Source: Tranzscheliella williamsii (lineage: Eukaryota > Basidiomycota > Ustilaginomycetes > Ustilaginales > Ustilaginaceae). Taken from it: DNA of 64,000 bases. A program made the position numbers and the translations under genes. The notes under the pieces are model-generated. The model saw only the letters and a list, made by a program, of their open reading frames with translations, did not search any database and was not told where the DNA came from. Location of the stretch: contig JALBYF010000003.1 in the NCBI GenBank assembly GCA_023212725.1, positions 466,533 through 530,532 on the forward strand, read 5' to 3'. Below, piece after piece: positions 8,382 to 18,891 of this stretch. Position 1 is the stretch's first letter. Each line of letters starts with the position of its first letter.

Positions 8382-11357
8382 ACCGCACTGCCCCACACTG
8401 CCTCGATACGTCAACAGACCGTACTATTGCCGTACTAGCACCCGTACATTCACTATAGAAATCCGCTTGTTAATGCCGACGTCAAGCAGCCCAATACTCT
8501 CTGGTTACCCTCATGGCCGTTGAAGTCATGAAAAGGTATACACCTACTGCAGGGCGATCCTGACTGTTGTAGACTGTGCACATCACGCGCAATGCCTCTT
8601 GGGCGATGCGAGGACGAGCAGCATGGGCACGAGTCGCTGAGGTGAACGGCTGCGGAGGTGGTGGGCCCCATGACGCTTGCGTACCTTGCAGAGAGTAAGG
8701 ATGCATTCGAAAAGCACGACAATCGGCGAGCTGGCTTAGCTTTTGCGCGAGGCGCTGATCTTGACTCAGTATCAGTGTAGCTTTTAACGCGACCGAGAGA
8801 AGGCTCAGTGAGCTCATGCAAGCGCTATACTCTGACTCGGATCGATCGGTTGCGGCAACACATCCCCGATCAGCTTGTGCGTCAAGCCACTCAAGCCACT
8901 GGACCTTAATTATGGACGCCCGCGTCTGCCTGGCCTTCACTTGGAACGCTGCGGACTCCGAATTGGGCTAAAGTGGATCTCAGGTAGACAACAGCCACAG
9001 CCGACCATCGGATGGAGAATGCTGCCAACTGGACCGTTCCTGTCGTAATGGGAAAGTAGTACGTCTTGCAGGGGGTCTCAGCTGTATATACATGGCCCAC
9101 TCTTGGGACCGATCGTTTCTATGCAAAGAAGGCACGGATATGGGGTTTCCGATGCCTCGTCGCAAGGCAGAAACAGGGTCGATGCTGAGATGGGAGCGTG
9201 GGAAAAAACGGTGGAAGTAGAGAAATGGGGAACACTCCACCAGCACGCTGTAAAGAGGAGAGAGCCAGTCAACCCAATTTTGCCAGAACGGGCAGCGCAC
9301 CAGGTCTGCCACCTTCTGACCTTCTGACATCACAGTGACGATCAGACTCACAACGGTCGGGAAGTGTTAGCGGAGCAGTGTAAGCTGTGGGGGCACTGCG
9401 GGTCCCTCCGCACAAGGATTGTGATTGCAATTCCAACCGATATCCAACTGGATGCTCTGCTATGTACGCCACGTGCTCTGCATCTCGTCTCCCTTTTGAC
9501 GCGCTCGTTCTCGAAAGAGGAAATTACAGACTGTCTCTCCGTCTCTGCTCGTGATACAACAATCCATCCGGTACGCGCTCGACAACAGTAAAGCGATGTC
9601 AATGAACCGGACCATGTAATCTGATGCGGAGGGAACAATACGCTAACAACTTGTGCTTGCAGCCAAGAGGGGGGCGCGCTTGGGGCCGACTTTACCGGGC
9701 TGAGTTGCAATATCCCCATTTACAGTCACATCCACACTGTGACTGGGTGGGGTTAGAGTTACAAGCTGTGCCTTAGCCATTCTGTGATTGCGTCAGGGCT
9801 CGCGTCGAGCTGTCATGGTAACCGGAGTTGAAACAGACAAAAGTGCCGCTAGTTGATTTGTGATTGGACGTTGCTTACTTTCACAAGCTTGCTTGTGTCT
9901 AAGGTCTTCGAAGGAAGACTCTAAACGCACATACGAAATACTCCGAGGTACGGACCCTGTCCATCTGACTAGAAACCGGCATCTTTGCAACCTGAATGCA
10001 ACGTCAGAACCGGCAACGAAGAATGCCACCGAAACGGAATCTTCCAATAGCATCTCAGCGCGCAAGGACTGAGGCCAAGGCTGTGCTTATCTTGAATTTT
10101 CACCGGCTTGTGTATAGCGCAGAGTGTTGGCGAGAGTGGCGCGCGTCTCTCCCCGGATACGAAAAAGCGGGCGCTGCTGAATTCCCAGAGCTTATCGTAC
10201 CAGCAAGGCGGGGACGACTGCTCGGTCCGTCCGATGGTTACGCTATCTTTGCGAAAAGGTCGTCACTGTTGACACCTAAAATACATACACCTCCTTTTGG
10301 AGCGGAGAAGGACTGTGACGGGCCTGCTCGCAAGGAAGGAAAAGCGGAAGCACACCAAGGCGCCATTCTGGATTGCGATTCCGTTACCTTCCGGGCAGGG
10401 TTGGCAGCAGAGCCAACCGTTGTCGATTCCACTCAGCCGTGCCAGCCAATTTTCATGCTCAAGTTCTTTGTCCCTTGTGTGGGTCTCTGCAATGTAGCCA
10501 GGCGAGAACAGCGGCCTATCTTCCACGCAATAGTCACCGGCCTCTTCCGACAAAGCGGCCGAGACTCGCTGGAGTCCTCCAACCCTCTTGTTGACTGTAT
10601 TCTATGCTGGGAGAATTGCGCTGTACGGTCTGCCTCAGTTTGGTTTAAGATGCATTGAAACGTGGTAGAGGATCTCGGAAGCGCAGCGATAGCTTTCAAA
10701 GTCCAGACAGGAGACCCTGGGGGCAAAGAACATCCCCACTCACACTGAAAGTTTTCGGGCCCTTTGCCGCCCTGCGTCGTCTCTTCCGAAACGGCGAAAG
10801 CCTCTGCGGCAGTAAGTCGCATTCACATTGGTCGCCGCAATGAAGACCTGTGCCGAGTACTATGCTGCAACCTATCTTTAATCCGCTTTCATTCGTCATT
10901 CGGCCCCTCACGGCAATATTTCCCACTGCATCAACACGGCTCGAGTAGTCTGCCACACGTTTAAACTTGCCGTATACTTTGCTCCTTCTGGTGAATGGCT
11001 GTTTCACGAGCCCCGGTTCCACCTAGCCGCCTCCCTATCTTGATCCATATTGCCCACCTGTCCTCTCCCGATATCTTCCATGGTCCCGCTCGTTGCTTAC
11101 CTACATGCGCCCACACCACCAGGCCATCAATAAAACAAACTTGCTTCGGCCGTCGTAGTACTTCCGCAGCTTCCCCGCCTAGCCTCTATAGGCTCTCCTC
11201 TCTCCGCATCGCCTCGCCTCGCAGCCCTTCTAAGTCAGCAGCATGTTCACCCTCTTCTAAGAGACGCCTATACCTCGTCCCTGGTTGTTAGGCTCATCCT
11301 TGCTACCTTACATCGCTATTGACAGCCGGGGCTGCGCACTTGGTGCTTTAAGCGGTT
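8382..11357. other. 3-kb stretch with no recognised gene
   Basis: I find no frame with domain similarity or convincing start here. The longest frame (about 9996-10658, plus strand) translates to a mixed sequence without a known fold. Base composition is less GC-rich than the flanking genes. The right third (about 11000-11350) is CT-rich and looks like the promoter and leader of the membrane protein at 11358. A non-coding RNA or fast-evolving small gene could be missed. Confidence 0.5.
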
Positions 11358-13847
11358 ATGTCGACTTCTACTTTTCCGAGATCCTATCCCAGCTCAGAAG
11401 CAACCACGCCATGGCATTCGCCCTCTGCTCCTGCCGAGGGGTGGAAGTTCGACTCTTTTCCGTGGCAATCCAAGCAGCGATCTTCACATTCTCCCGACGA
11501 CAACGATCCCGGCCAGCTTGCATCTACCGGTCCTAGTCGCAGGATCAGTCGCAGCTCGCAGCAGTGGTGGGAGGATGTTCTCCCACCAGGTCAACTTTCA
11601 GAGCGGCTTCGCAAAGCGCAGCGCTCCCATTCTTCTTCGCGCCGAAGGTCAACCCCCGCCTTGGCCAATGCTACGCCTTCGGAGAGAAGCGCATGGAAGA
11701 GCCTATCTGGCCTGCCCAGCGACACGTCAAATCTACCCTCAGCCGGGCCATCGACAGCAGCATCAGGCCGAAGAGTCTCAACTTGGAGCAACACCTCGTC
11801 ACACTCAGCATCGTCGCAGCTCAGCGCTTTCAACAGCCTCAGAGGAGACGGCGGCAGTTGCAGCAGTTCCGTCTCGAGCGCCGACGTATCTAGCGACGAA
11901 TACGGCACTTCGCACGGCAGCCACGGTCCGGAGCGTCTTCAGAAGCACCACTTTCCCAGCAGCATGACCAGCTCGCCCGACCCTGCCATCATGTCTTCAT
12001 TTCCCCCACACAGCCTTCAGCACAGCTATGGTCACCAAACTAAGCTTGCGCCTCGACCGCACGCGCACAGCTCGACCTTGGCAGCGCCGTTCCAGTCTGT
12101 AGATCGACCTTCCAGCTCACGGAGGACTCGTATGATGAGTGAGGATGGGTTCAGTTCTGCCACCTTTTCCTCGTCGCAGTCCACAGCAACGAGCACGCTT
12201 CCGCGATCCTTCGCATCGTCACGCTTCTTCAATGGCCAAGCTTCCGCTAGTCACTTCAAAACACATTCCCTGCCTAGCACGCCGGAAGTCAGTTCCGACG
12301 AAAATACCGATGGCAGAAGCTCGAGTACAGCCGCAAACCAGACACATGACATTCGCAGGTCCAGTTCAGGAAGGGCTACCGTCCAATCCTCCCGACTGTC
12401 TTCGCCACCAACCATCTTTCGGTCTAATTTCGATCAGCCTCATCAGCCTCCCTACCGGCTCAGTGCCGAAGATGTCGGCAGACGCAGTCGCCATGTCAGC
12501 TTCGACAGCTACGGCGAAAGCGCTGAGCAAAGCCGCCCCACTTTCCACCAAGGCGCGTCGCCGCAGAGCCCCACGTCGGACTTTGCTAGTCCGCCCACTC
12601 GCGATCACGCTAGCCTGTTCGGTTCACTGCCGCCCAGATCGACCAGTACAAGGCGCACGCGACAAGGTATCCGGACCAACGGGCGCAAGACCGCTAGTTT
12701 CTCCCTTCCCGGCAGCCGCCGAGCATCCCTCCATGAAGACCCGCCCTTTGTCGCCCCTAGTTCGGCCTCGGAAACTTCACAGCGTCCGTATCAGAGGACG
12801 GTTTCTTTGTCCGACGCTGCGCTGCTTGACAGTCTCAACGTTGCCCACAAGCAGTTAGCATCAGCTGGCAACCTGGCCTTGACCTTGACACGCCAGCTTT
12901 CGGCTCCTCTACGGCCCGTCTTCCATCTGACGCTCTTCCTTAGCATCTCCACCATCACTGTGCTTTCTCTGGGATGCTTCTTATTCGCCAGCTATTTGCT
13001 GACGGCCTGGGATGATGTCAGCAAACGCTCGCAGCAAGTAGGCGAGGTGGCAGGCAAAACACGGCACAAAGTCGAGAGCACGCTAGGTTGGGGCATCCGC
13101 ATGCTCGGCTCGGACGACATCCACAGCAGCCAAGACCGAGCCTCTACGGACTCGTCGAAGAGCAGCAATTGCACTACCAACGGTGGAGACCCTGGCCGTA
13201 GCGAGAACGGATCCGGTGGTATGGACACGGCCGAGTCCAAGGCCTCCACTCGGAAGCCGTCCGTGTCTAGCCACTTGCTCTTCTGGCCTGCTCGCATGGC
13301 GTGGTCTAGCACCGGTAGCATCGCACATCGCGTCGTCCCTGCCTCGATCACCAGCTTCTTCTCAGCGAGACATGGTAGCGCTCCGACTAATAAAGCAAAA
13401 GGTGCCGGCGCGGGGCGTCCTGCTTCGTCGTTTCCCCCTCGACCGCCGTTGTCTACGCTGTTGCCCTCTATCGCTTTCACTCTGGTGCTTGCTCTGGGTG
13501 CGGGGTTGGCTAGCTTTTTTGCCTCTCGCAGAGCCGCCGCTGAAGCTGCTGCTGCTGGAGGCGCTGGATCCACCTTTGCCGCACACACTCCACGTAGCGC
13601 ACCATCGGTGGAGGCGTACAGCGTGCCATCGTTTGGCACCAGCACGGGCGCCAGTAGCGCTTACGTACACCTCCCTGCAGCCTCGTCTCTACCTTCGGCC
13701 GGCAGCAGAGCCCATGCCAACCCCACTGGCTCTAGCCGCTACCGTCGCAACGGGAGCGGTGCCGACTTCCACGACCGCGCTGACAAAGACCGCTACCGAC
13801 GCTCCTTTGCCGGCTTCCCGTCTCCCGCTTCCGCCGCCGCGCTCTAG
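11358..13847 (+). CDS. Orphan membrane protein with two hydrophobic segments
   Basis: This is a single exon of 829 residues whose ATG follows a pyrimidine-rich leader. I do not recognise the family. Residues 1-490 are Ser-rich and disordered, with many SS/SP and RRxS patches suited to phosphorylation. A predicted ordered block begins at about 475 (DAALLDSLNVAHKQL), followed by a long hydrophobic stretch at about 520-550 (TLFLSISTITVLSLGCFLFA) and an amphipathic segment to about 580. A second hydrophobic stretch lies at about 698-722 (IAFTLVLALGAGLASFFASR), then an Ala/Ser-rich tail. The roughly 30-residue first hydrophobic stretch could be a hairpin in the ER membrane, but this is only a guess. 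There is no signal peptide. It converges on the nucleoporin gene, whose stop is 349 bases away. Confidence 0.7.
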   Translation: MSTSTFPRSYPSSEATTPWHSPSAPAEGWKFDSFPWQSKQRSSHSPDDNDPGQLASTGPSRRISRSSQQWWEDVLPPGQLSERLRKAQRSHSSSRRRSTPALANATPSERSAWKSLSGLPSDTSNLPSAGPSTAASGRRVSTWSNTSSHSASSQLSAFNSLRGDGGSCSSSVSSADVSSDEYGTSHGSHGPERLQKHHFPSSMTSSPDPAIMSSFPPHSLQHSYGHQTKLAPRPHAHSSTLAAPFQSVDRPSSSRRTRMMSEDGFSSATFSSSQSTATSTLPRSFASSRFFNGQASASHFKTHSLPSTPEVSSDENTDGRSSSTAANQTHDIRRSSSGRATVQSSRLSSPPTIFRSNFDQPHQPPYRLSAEDVGRRSRHVSFDSYGESAEQSRPTFHQGASPQSPTSDFASPPTRDHASLFGSLPPRSTSTRRTRQGIRTNGRKTASFSLPGSRRASLHEDPPFVAPSSASETSQRPYQRTVSLSDAALLDSLNVAHKQLASAGNLALTLTRQLSAPLRPVFHLTLFLSISTITVLSLGCFLFASYLLTAWDDVSKRSQQVGEVAGKTRHKVESTLGWGIRMLGSDDIHSSQDRASTDSSKSSNCTTNGGDPGRSENGSGGMDTAESKASTRKPSVSSHLLFWPARMAWSSTGSIAHRVVPASITSFFSARHGSAPTNKAKGAGAGRPASSFPPRPPLSTLLPSIAFTLVLALGAGLASFFASRRAAAEAAAAGGAGSTFAAHTPRSAPSVEAYSVPSFGTSTGASSAYVHLPAASSLPSAGSRAHANPTGSSRYRRNGSGADFHDRADKDRYRRSFAGFPSPASAAAL

Positions 13848-14196
13848 CTTTGTGGACACGGTACCCTGCCGGCCGGCATTATGCACAGCTGCCCTCCCCT
13901 TCTTCGGCCGTGTACTCGCCTCGTCCACCCCGTACATACATACCCGGTAAGGCCATCTTACCACTGTCGCAGTTGCACTTGTACTTCAGCGTAGCATAGT
14001 CAGCGTCCATGCACTGCCGCACCCGATCCAACGCATGGCCACTGGAGCGTACGGGGAATGCTCGGAATGACTGGATGTGAGACAAGAACGGACACGTCGG
14101 GGCTGCGCAGACTGAGACGAGCGTAGCGGGCGGTGACTGTATGCATGCAAGGGAGCGGTATGTGCGGGGGGTGCAGCGGGGGGCCGGGCGGCGGTG
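13848..14196. other. Convergent intergenic region
   Basis: This holds the 3' flanks of the orphan membrane protein (plus) and the nucleoporin (minus). I see no gene or clear structured RNA. G-runs begin at about 14160 and continue into the nucleoporin's last codons. Confidence 0.6.
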
Positions 14197-17100
14197 TTAG
14201 CGGCGGCGCTGGCGGAGGGGTTTGATCTGGCGCGCGCCGGGGGAGTTGGGGTTCGGGTTGGCGGGGGGGGCGCCCATGCTGAAGAGGCCGGGGGCGGGGA
14301 GTTGGGCGGGGGGGGTGGCGAAGGCGAAGGGGGCCTGGGACGGGTTCGGGGGCGGCGTGGGGGCGCCGAAGCCGAAACCGGCGGCGGGGGCAGGGGCGGG
14401 GGCGCCAAACTGGAAGGGTTGCCCAGTGGGCGTAGCAGGGGGCGCGCCAAAGGCAAACGGCGAGCCGCCAGGCGTGGTCGGTGCACCCGGCGCCAGAAAC
14501 GGCGACGCGGGCGCCGACCCCGGCGCCGCCCCACCAAATGCCAGCCCCACCCCTGCCCCCGCCGCCGGCGCAGCTGCACCAAAGCTGAAGCCCGTGCCCG
14601 CAGACACCGCCCCCGAAGGCGTCGACGTCCCCGAGCCCCCCCCTGCGCCAAACGTAAAGCCGCTCGAAAAGGACGGCCCCGCCGCGGCAGTAGAGCCTCC
14701 CCCAAACCCTCCCGACGTCGCAGCCGGCGTCCCGTTCGACCCTCCAAAGCCAAAGGAAAGCCCAGCAGGCGCACCAGCCTTCGCAGAGCCATCCGGCGTC
14801 GCCGCTGGGGCAGAAGCGCCAAACGTGAAGGTAGGCGCCATGCTGGTGCCAGGAGTCGGCGCCGTGGACAGACCCGGGTTAGAGGCGGGGAAGGCATTTT
14901 TGTTGCTGCTTCCCTGCGGCGTGTCGTCCATCATCTCCCCGCTTCCGTTGCTGCCACTTCCGGAAGCGGTGGCCTTGGACCCAGACAAGCCAAAACCGCC
15001 GAATCCAATGCCACCGCTGGAGGCATCCTTATTGGTGGCAGGCGCCGCTGAGCCGAATGTAAAGCCACTGCTGGAGGCAGGTTTCGCGGCGTCGTTGGAA
15101 GTAGGGGCAGGCGAGCCAAAGGTAAAGGTGTTGGTCGGCGTAGTGGTCCCAGACCCGGGCGCAGAAGCTGGGTTCTCACCAGAAGCAGGCTTCGGAGCAC
15201 CGAAAGAGAAGCTCGTGGTGCTCGGGGCCGTAGTATCCGTAGAGCCGCCACCGAAGACAAAGTTCGAGGTGCCAGCCGGCTTCGGCGTGTCCTTGCTCTC
15301 CTGTGACTTGGGCGCCCCGAATGAAAATGCAGGGGTGGCGGATGGCGATGCTGCAGCCGGCGAGGCGGATGGCGATGCTGTCAAACTGGGTTCGGGTTTG
15401 CCAAAGTTGAACGGGTTTGCTGTGCCGGCTTTACTGCGGCTGGCGCTTGCTTCAGCGGCGGACTGTCCAAAGGAAAATCCACTCCCCAAGGTGCCAGGGG
15501 CCTCGGAACCGCCGTTGCCTTTGCTGCCGAAGAAGTTCGGAACATCGCTCTTCGACTGATTTGCCACATCCGTAGTCGCGCTGTCTTTCGTCTCCGGTGC
15601 GCCGAACGAGAAAGACCCCAGCGTAGATGGGCCTTTGGGTGTGTCTGGCTTGGATGAAGCGGCCGAACCCGTACCGAAGGCGAAACTGGGCAGACTTTTC
15701 TTGGCAGGTGACTCGGCATCTTCATCAGCCGACCGCTTTGTGTTCGTCGAAGCGCCTTGAGGACCGAAGCTGAAGCTGTTGGAGCTAGCGGTGGCAGCGG
15801 GATTAGCTCCAAAGAAAGAGGGCTTTGCGGCTGGTGCTCCTTGCTTTTGTTCCGGTCCGTCAGAACTTTTGCCAAACGTAACACCGCCGAACATGCCATT
15901 GCTCATCGGCGCAGCAGGGCTGGAATCCGCAGGTTTATTTCCAAAGTTGAAGGCAGGCATATGCTCGGCACTAGCTGGAACAGCAGCGGAAGAAGGTAGT
16001 GACAGGCCACCGGCCGTAGAATTCGGCGCCGCTTCCTTCGCGCCAGAACCACCCGCCTCGGCAGCGTTTGTCTCGAACTTTCCAATGGTGCTGCCAAAGA
16101 AGTTGGGTACCGGGCCATCCTTCTTCGCTTCAGGCAGAAATTTCGACCCAGACTCCAATGGCTTGTTGAAGAAGTCCGAGGCTGGAGGTGCCATCGTCTT
16201 CTTCGGTTCGACGTCCTTCTTCTCTTGATTAGCCGTTGCAGGCGCACTGAAAGAGAACTTTGGAGCGGACGGAGCATCTTTTGTGGGTGCTATGAAGGAG
16301 AACGTGGGTACTGATTTCTTCTCGGTGGGCTCGTCGCTAGTGCTTGAAGAGTCAAACCCACCGAGCCGCCCCAGCAGCGAACCTTCAGAGCTCGAGGCCC
16401 GGGCTGCAGTCTCGTCAGACTTGGCTGATGCGGGTGCCGTGTCTCGAGGCTTGCCAGCATCACCAGACAAAGAGGTCGAGCCAAAGGAGAAACCTGTGGG
16501 AAACATATTCTCAGGAAGCTTGATCTTGGCGAGCTCGCCGGCATCTGGCAAACCTTCTTCGTCCTCATCGTCGTCCCAAGCACTAAATTTGCCCGAGCTT
16601 TGATGAGTACGCGAAGTCTTAGCCGCGCCTTGGCGAAGCGAGCTTTTCTCCCTAGGTGCAGTAGGGTTGGATGTCTTTACAGCGAAATTGTCCCTTTTGA
16701 CCGTACTTGTTGAACCTTTGTTCGCTGCAGACAAAGATATACGATGCGAAGCTGGTTTTGGTGTTTCAGCGGCGGCTGTAGCTGCCGGAGCTTTCATAGG
16801 AGTGGCCTTGAGTGCCGACTTGATAGGGGTCCCATGATCAAGCTTGGAGTTAGAAGGAGCGCTTCCTGAGTCCTTTGTGCTTGGGTCGCGTTGTTGCAGT
16901 CGCCTAGACCGGCGACTGGGTTCTGGCTTGGAAGAATTCGTCTTGTCCCCTCGATCTTCTTCCTCTTCCAGCTCTTTGCTTTCGTTGCTGATGCCGGCGG
17001 TCTGAGGCTCTTCGAAATCCTCATTGTCCTCGTTCATGACAGCAAAAGGAGACGGTACTTGCTGGGACTTCTTGAGCCTTGCTCTCATGCCACTCTGTTC

Positions 17101-18891
17101 AGAGACACTAGGCTGAGCACCTTTGGCCTTCTTTAAAAATCTTGTATAGGGAGCGACACTGATAGGCGCTTTACCTTCCGCAGACTTCGAAAACTTGTTT
17201 TGTGGGATGGACGGGTCCGAGACAGGTGCTGGCACGTGGATTGCGATGGGAGGCGCCTGAGATGACCCCGCAGCGGTGTTAACCCTATTGGCGGGAGCGC
17301 GCATGTTCTCGAGGACATTGAGCAGCCGCTCGGCTTCGTTCTTTGGCGAGGGTGGTCTTGGCTCCCGAGCCTTGAGCTCTTCGTGGCTAATGAAACCGTG
17401 TTCAGGATGCCAGACCATGCGCCTTTTGGACGGCGTCCCCGCTGCACTCTGGCGCTCTGAATCGCCATCGACGCTCATGTCTACGTCTCGCTTGCCTCGT
17501 CGGCTCGGAGTTAGCGAAGCTGTCTCATCCATCACGCTACCCGGCGCCGCCAGGGGCGATGCATTTTGCTGGTATTCATCCGACAAACAGAGGCTTCTCC
17601 GAATAGCTGGGTTGATCCCAGGTAAGGTTCTCGTCGATAGATACTCCTTCATCATTTCATCTCCGACAGATGGAGCAGAAGGGGTAGCCAAATGCATTCC
17701 AGCCCAGTTCCGACGCTGCGGCGTACCTTCCCTAGTTCTCGCCGGAGAGTGTCCGAGAGAAGCAGCAGGAGAGGTGGCTCGGAGACTCATAGGGACAGCT
17801 CCCGCAGACCTACCCGGAGTTGCTGGGTCCGAAAAAAGCGCTGGACCAAGGGTGGTACGCGCTCGTCGCGCAGATCCTCTGCCAGATAATTGAAAGGGTG
17901 AGCTAGATGGAGGAAGACCGAAGGAAGTGTCCGAATAACGCACTTCATTACCGTAGCCGAAGACAGAGGTTGAATGGGTTTGGCTCATAACGGAGCCAGA
18001 TTCCGACATGGCATCATCTGGGCGAAGTGATGAGCCACGGTAATGCAAGATTTGAGAGCGGGGACTGCGTAAAGATTGGTAACCTCTGTCATAAACGGCT
18101 TGAGCCGCCGGAGAGGCGGCGCGACTACCGCTACCTACGACGTCCGACGTGGGATTGCCGATGTCGAGAGTCCGTTTAGAAGCTCGGTTGCTCCAAGACT
18201 GGGCCCCTTGGCGTTGGGGCGTGAGAGCAAAGTGTGGTGAAAGGGACGAAGAAGCCGGCGGTGGGCTTGAAACCCTGGGCGTGGCTGCAAGGTTAGACGT
18301 GGAAGCGGTGCTGGCTAGAGCCAAGGGTGGGGGCCGAAGCTGGCTTTCTTCGTCATCCTTTGCTGGGGGTCGGGATCTCAGACCAGCCGCAAGACGCTCA
18401 CCGACAGCTCTGGCAGCCAATGTTGGCGCATCTTGCTCGGGGTTGTGAGTATCTGTGGTTTTGGCCGAAGCCTGCAATGCTGCTCTCTTGCGGGCAAGGG
18501 AGGAGAGCGATCCAGTGCTGGAGGAAGTAGAGATGCCAAGCATGGGCTGTGTCACAGCAGTGGAGCCAGTGAACCAGGACAAGGGTCTTGAAACCATTTT
18601 CCTGACACTCCCGAGCAATGCAATGGGGGAAGCAGCTGCGCGCAACGGAGAAAAGGGGCTTCTCGGCGGCGCTAGGGACTTGCCAGCAGGAGTAGCAGGG
18701 GGCAAAGCGGAAGTGCCCTGCTCGTTGGGCGGTAGTGATGCTGAGGAACTAGACGTTGTCATCACAGCGCTGTTGGGACGTAGGTAGGGCTTAAGCGATG
18801 AGGTGCGGTTCTGTCGCGCCAGCGTCCGCGAACGTGCAGGCCCAGCCAAAGGCTTGGCTGGGGAGTCGGGATATTGAGAAGGAAAGTCCAT
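14197..18891 (-). CDS. FG-repeat nucleoporin, Nup1/Nup153-like (nuclear basket side)
   Basis: The product has 1564 residues starting at MDFPSQYPDS (18891); the frame stays open 39 codons further upstream, but that part is unlikely coding. Residues 80-107 contain a basic, hydrophobic segment (SPIALLGSVRKMVSRPLSWF) that can form an amphipathic helix, as known for Nup1/Nup60/Nup153 N-termini that bind the inner nuclear membrane. The middle is Ser/Pro-rich, with a conserved-looking patch near residue 495 (RMVWHPEHGFISHEELKARE). From about residue 850 there are dozens of FSFG, FGF and GFG repeats, which bind transport receptors. The protein ends ARQIKPLRQRRR, resembling the basic C-terminal importin-binding tails of yeast Nup1 and vertebrate Nup153. 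The family assignment rests on these three features together; another FG nucleoporin is possible. Confidence 0.85.
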   Translation of the reverse strand: MDFPSQYPDSPAKPLAGPARSRTLARQNRTSSLKPYLRPNSAVMTTSSSSASLPPNEQGTSALPPATPAGKSLAPPRSPFSPLRAAASPIALLGSVRKMVSRPLSWFTGSTAVTQPMLGISTSSSTGSLSSLARKRAALQASAKTTDTHNPEQDAPTLAARAVGERLAAGLRSRPPAKDDEESQLRPPPLALASTASTSNLAATPRVSSPPPASSSLSPHFALTPQRQGAQSWSNRASKRTLDIGNPTSDVVGSGSRAASPAAQAVYDRGYQSLRSPRSQILHYRGSSLRPDDAMSESGSVMSQTHSTSVFGYGNEVRYSDTSFGLPPSSSPFQLSGRGSARRARTTLGPALFSDPATPGRSAGAVPMSLRATSPAASLGHSPARTREGTPQRRNWAGMHLATPSAPSVGDEMMKEYLSTRTLPGINPAIRRSLCLSDEYQQNASPLAAPGSVMDETASLTPSRRGKRDVDMSVDGDSERQSAAGTPSKRRMVWHPEHGFISHEELKAREPRPPSPKNEAERLLNVLENMRAPANRVNTAAGSSQAPPIAIHVPAPVSDPSIPQNKFSKSAEGKAPISVAPYTRFLKKAKGAQPSVSEQSGMRARLKKSQQVPSPFAVMNEDNEDFEEPQTAGISNESKELEEEEDRGDKTNSSKPEPSRRSRRLQQRDPSTKDSGSAPSNSKLDHGTPIKSALKATPMKAPAATAAAETPKPASHRISLSAANKGSTSTVKRDNFAVKTSNPTAPREKSSLRQGAAKTSRTHQSSGKFSAWDDDEDEEGLPDAGELAKIKLPENMFPTGFSFGSTSLSGDAGKPRDTAPASAKSDETAARASSSEGSLLGRLGGFDSSSTSDEPTEKKSVPTFSFIAPTKDAPSAPKFSFSAPATANQEKKDVEPKKTMAPPASDFFNKPLESGSKFLPEAKKDGPVPNFFGSTIGKFETNAAEAGGSGAKEAAPNSTAGGLSLPSSAAVPASAEHMPAFNFGNKPADSSPAAPMSNGMFGGVTFGKSSDGPEQKQGAPAAKPSFFGANPAATASSNSFSFGPQGASTNTKRSADEDAESPAKKSLPSFAFGTGSAASSKPDTPKGPSTLGSFSFGAPETKDSATTDVANQSKSDVPNFFGSKGNGGSEAPGTLGSGFSFGQSAAEASASRSKAGTANPFNFGKPEPSLTASPSASPAAASPSATPAFSFGAPKSQESKDTPKPAGTSNFVFGGGSTDTTAPSTTSFSFGAPKPASGENPASAPGSGTTTPTNTFTFGSPAPTSNDAAKPASSSGFTFGSAAPATNKDASSGGIGFGGFGLSGSKATASGSGSNGSGEMMDDTPQGSSNKNAFPASNPGLSTAPTPGTSMAPTFTFGASAPAATPDGSAKAGAPAGLSFGFGGSNGTPAATSGGFGGGSTAAAGPSFSSGFTFGAGGGSGTSTPSGAVSAGTGFSFGAAAPAAGAGVGLAFGGAAPGSAPASPFLAPGAPTTPGGSPFAFGAPPATPTGQPFQFGAPAPAPAAGFGFGAPTPPPNPSQAPFAFATPPAQLPAPGLFSMGAPPANPNPNSPGARQIKPLRQRRR

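Noticed and set aside
9996..10658. 220-codon plus-strand frame in the gap after tyrosinase
   Set aside because: No domain, no fungal-like codon pattern, and overlapping frames of similar size on the other strand.
14222..15559. Plus-strand frame of 445 codons opposite the nucleoporin
   Set aside because: Its Gly/Pro/Ala/Lys repeats are the reverse reading of FG-repeat codons.
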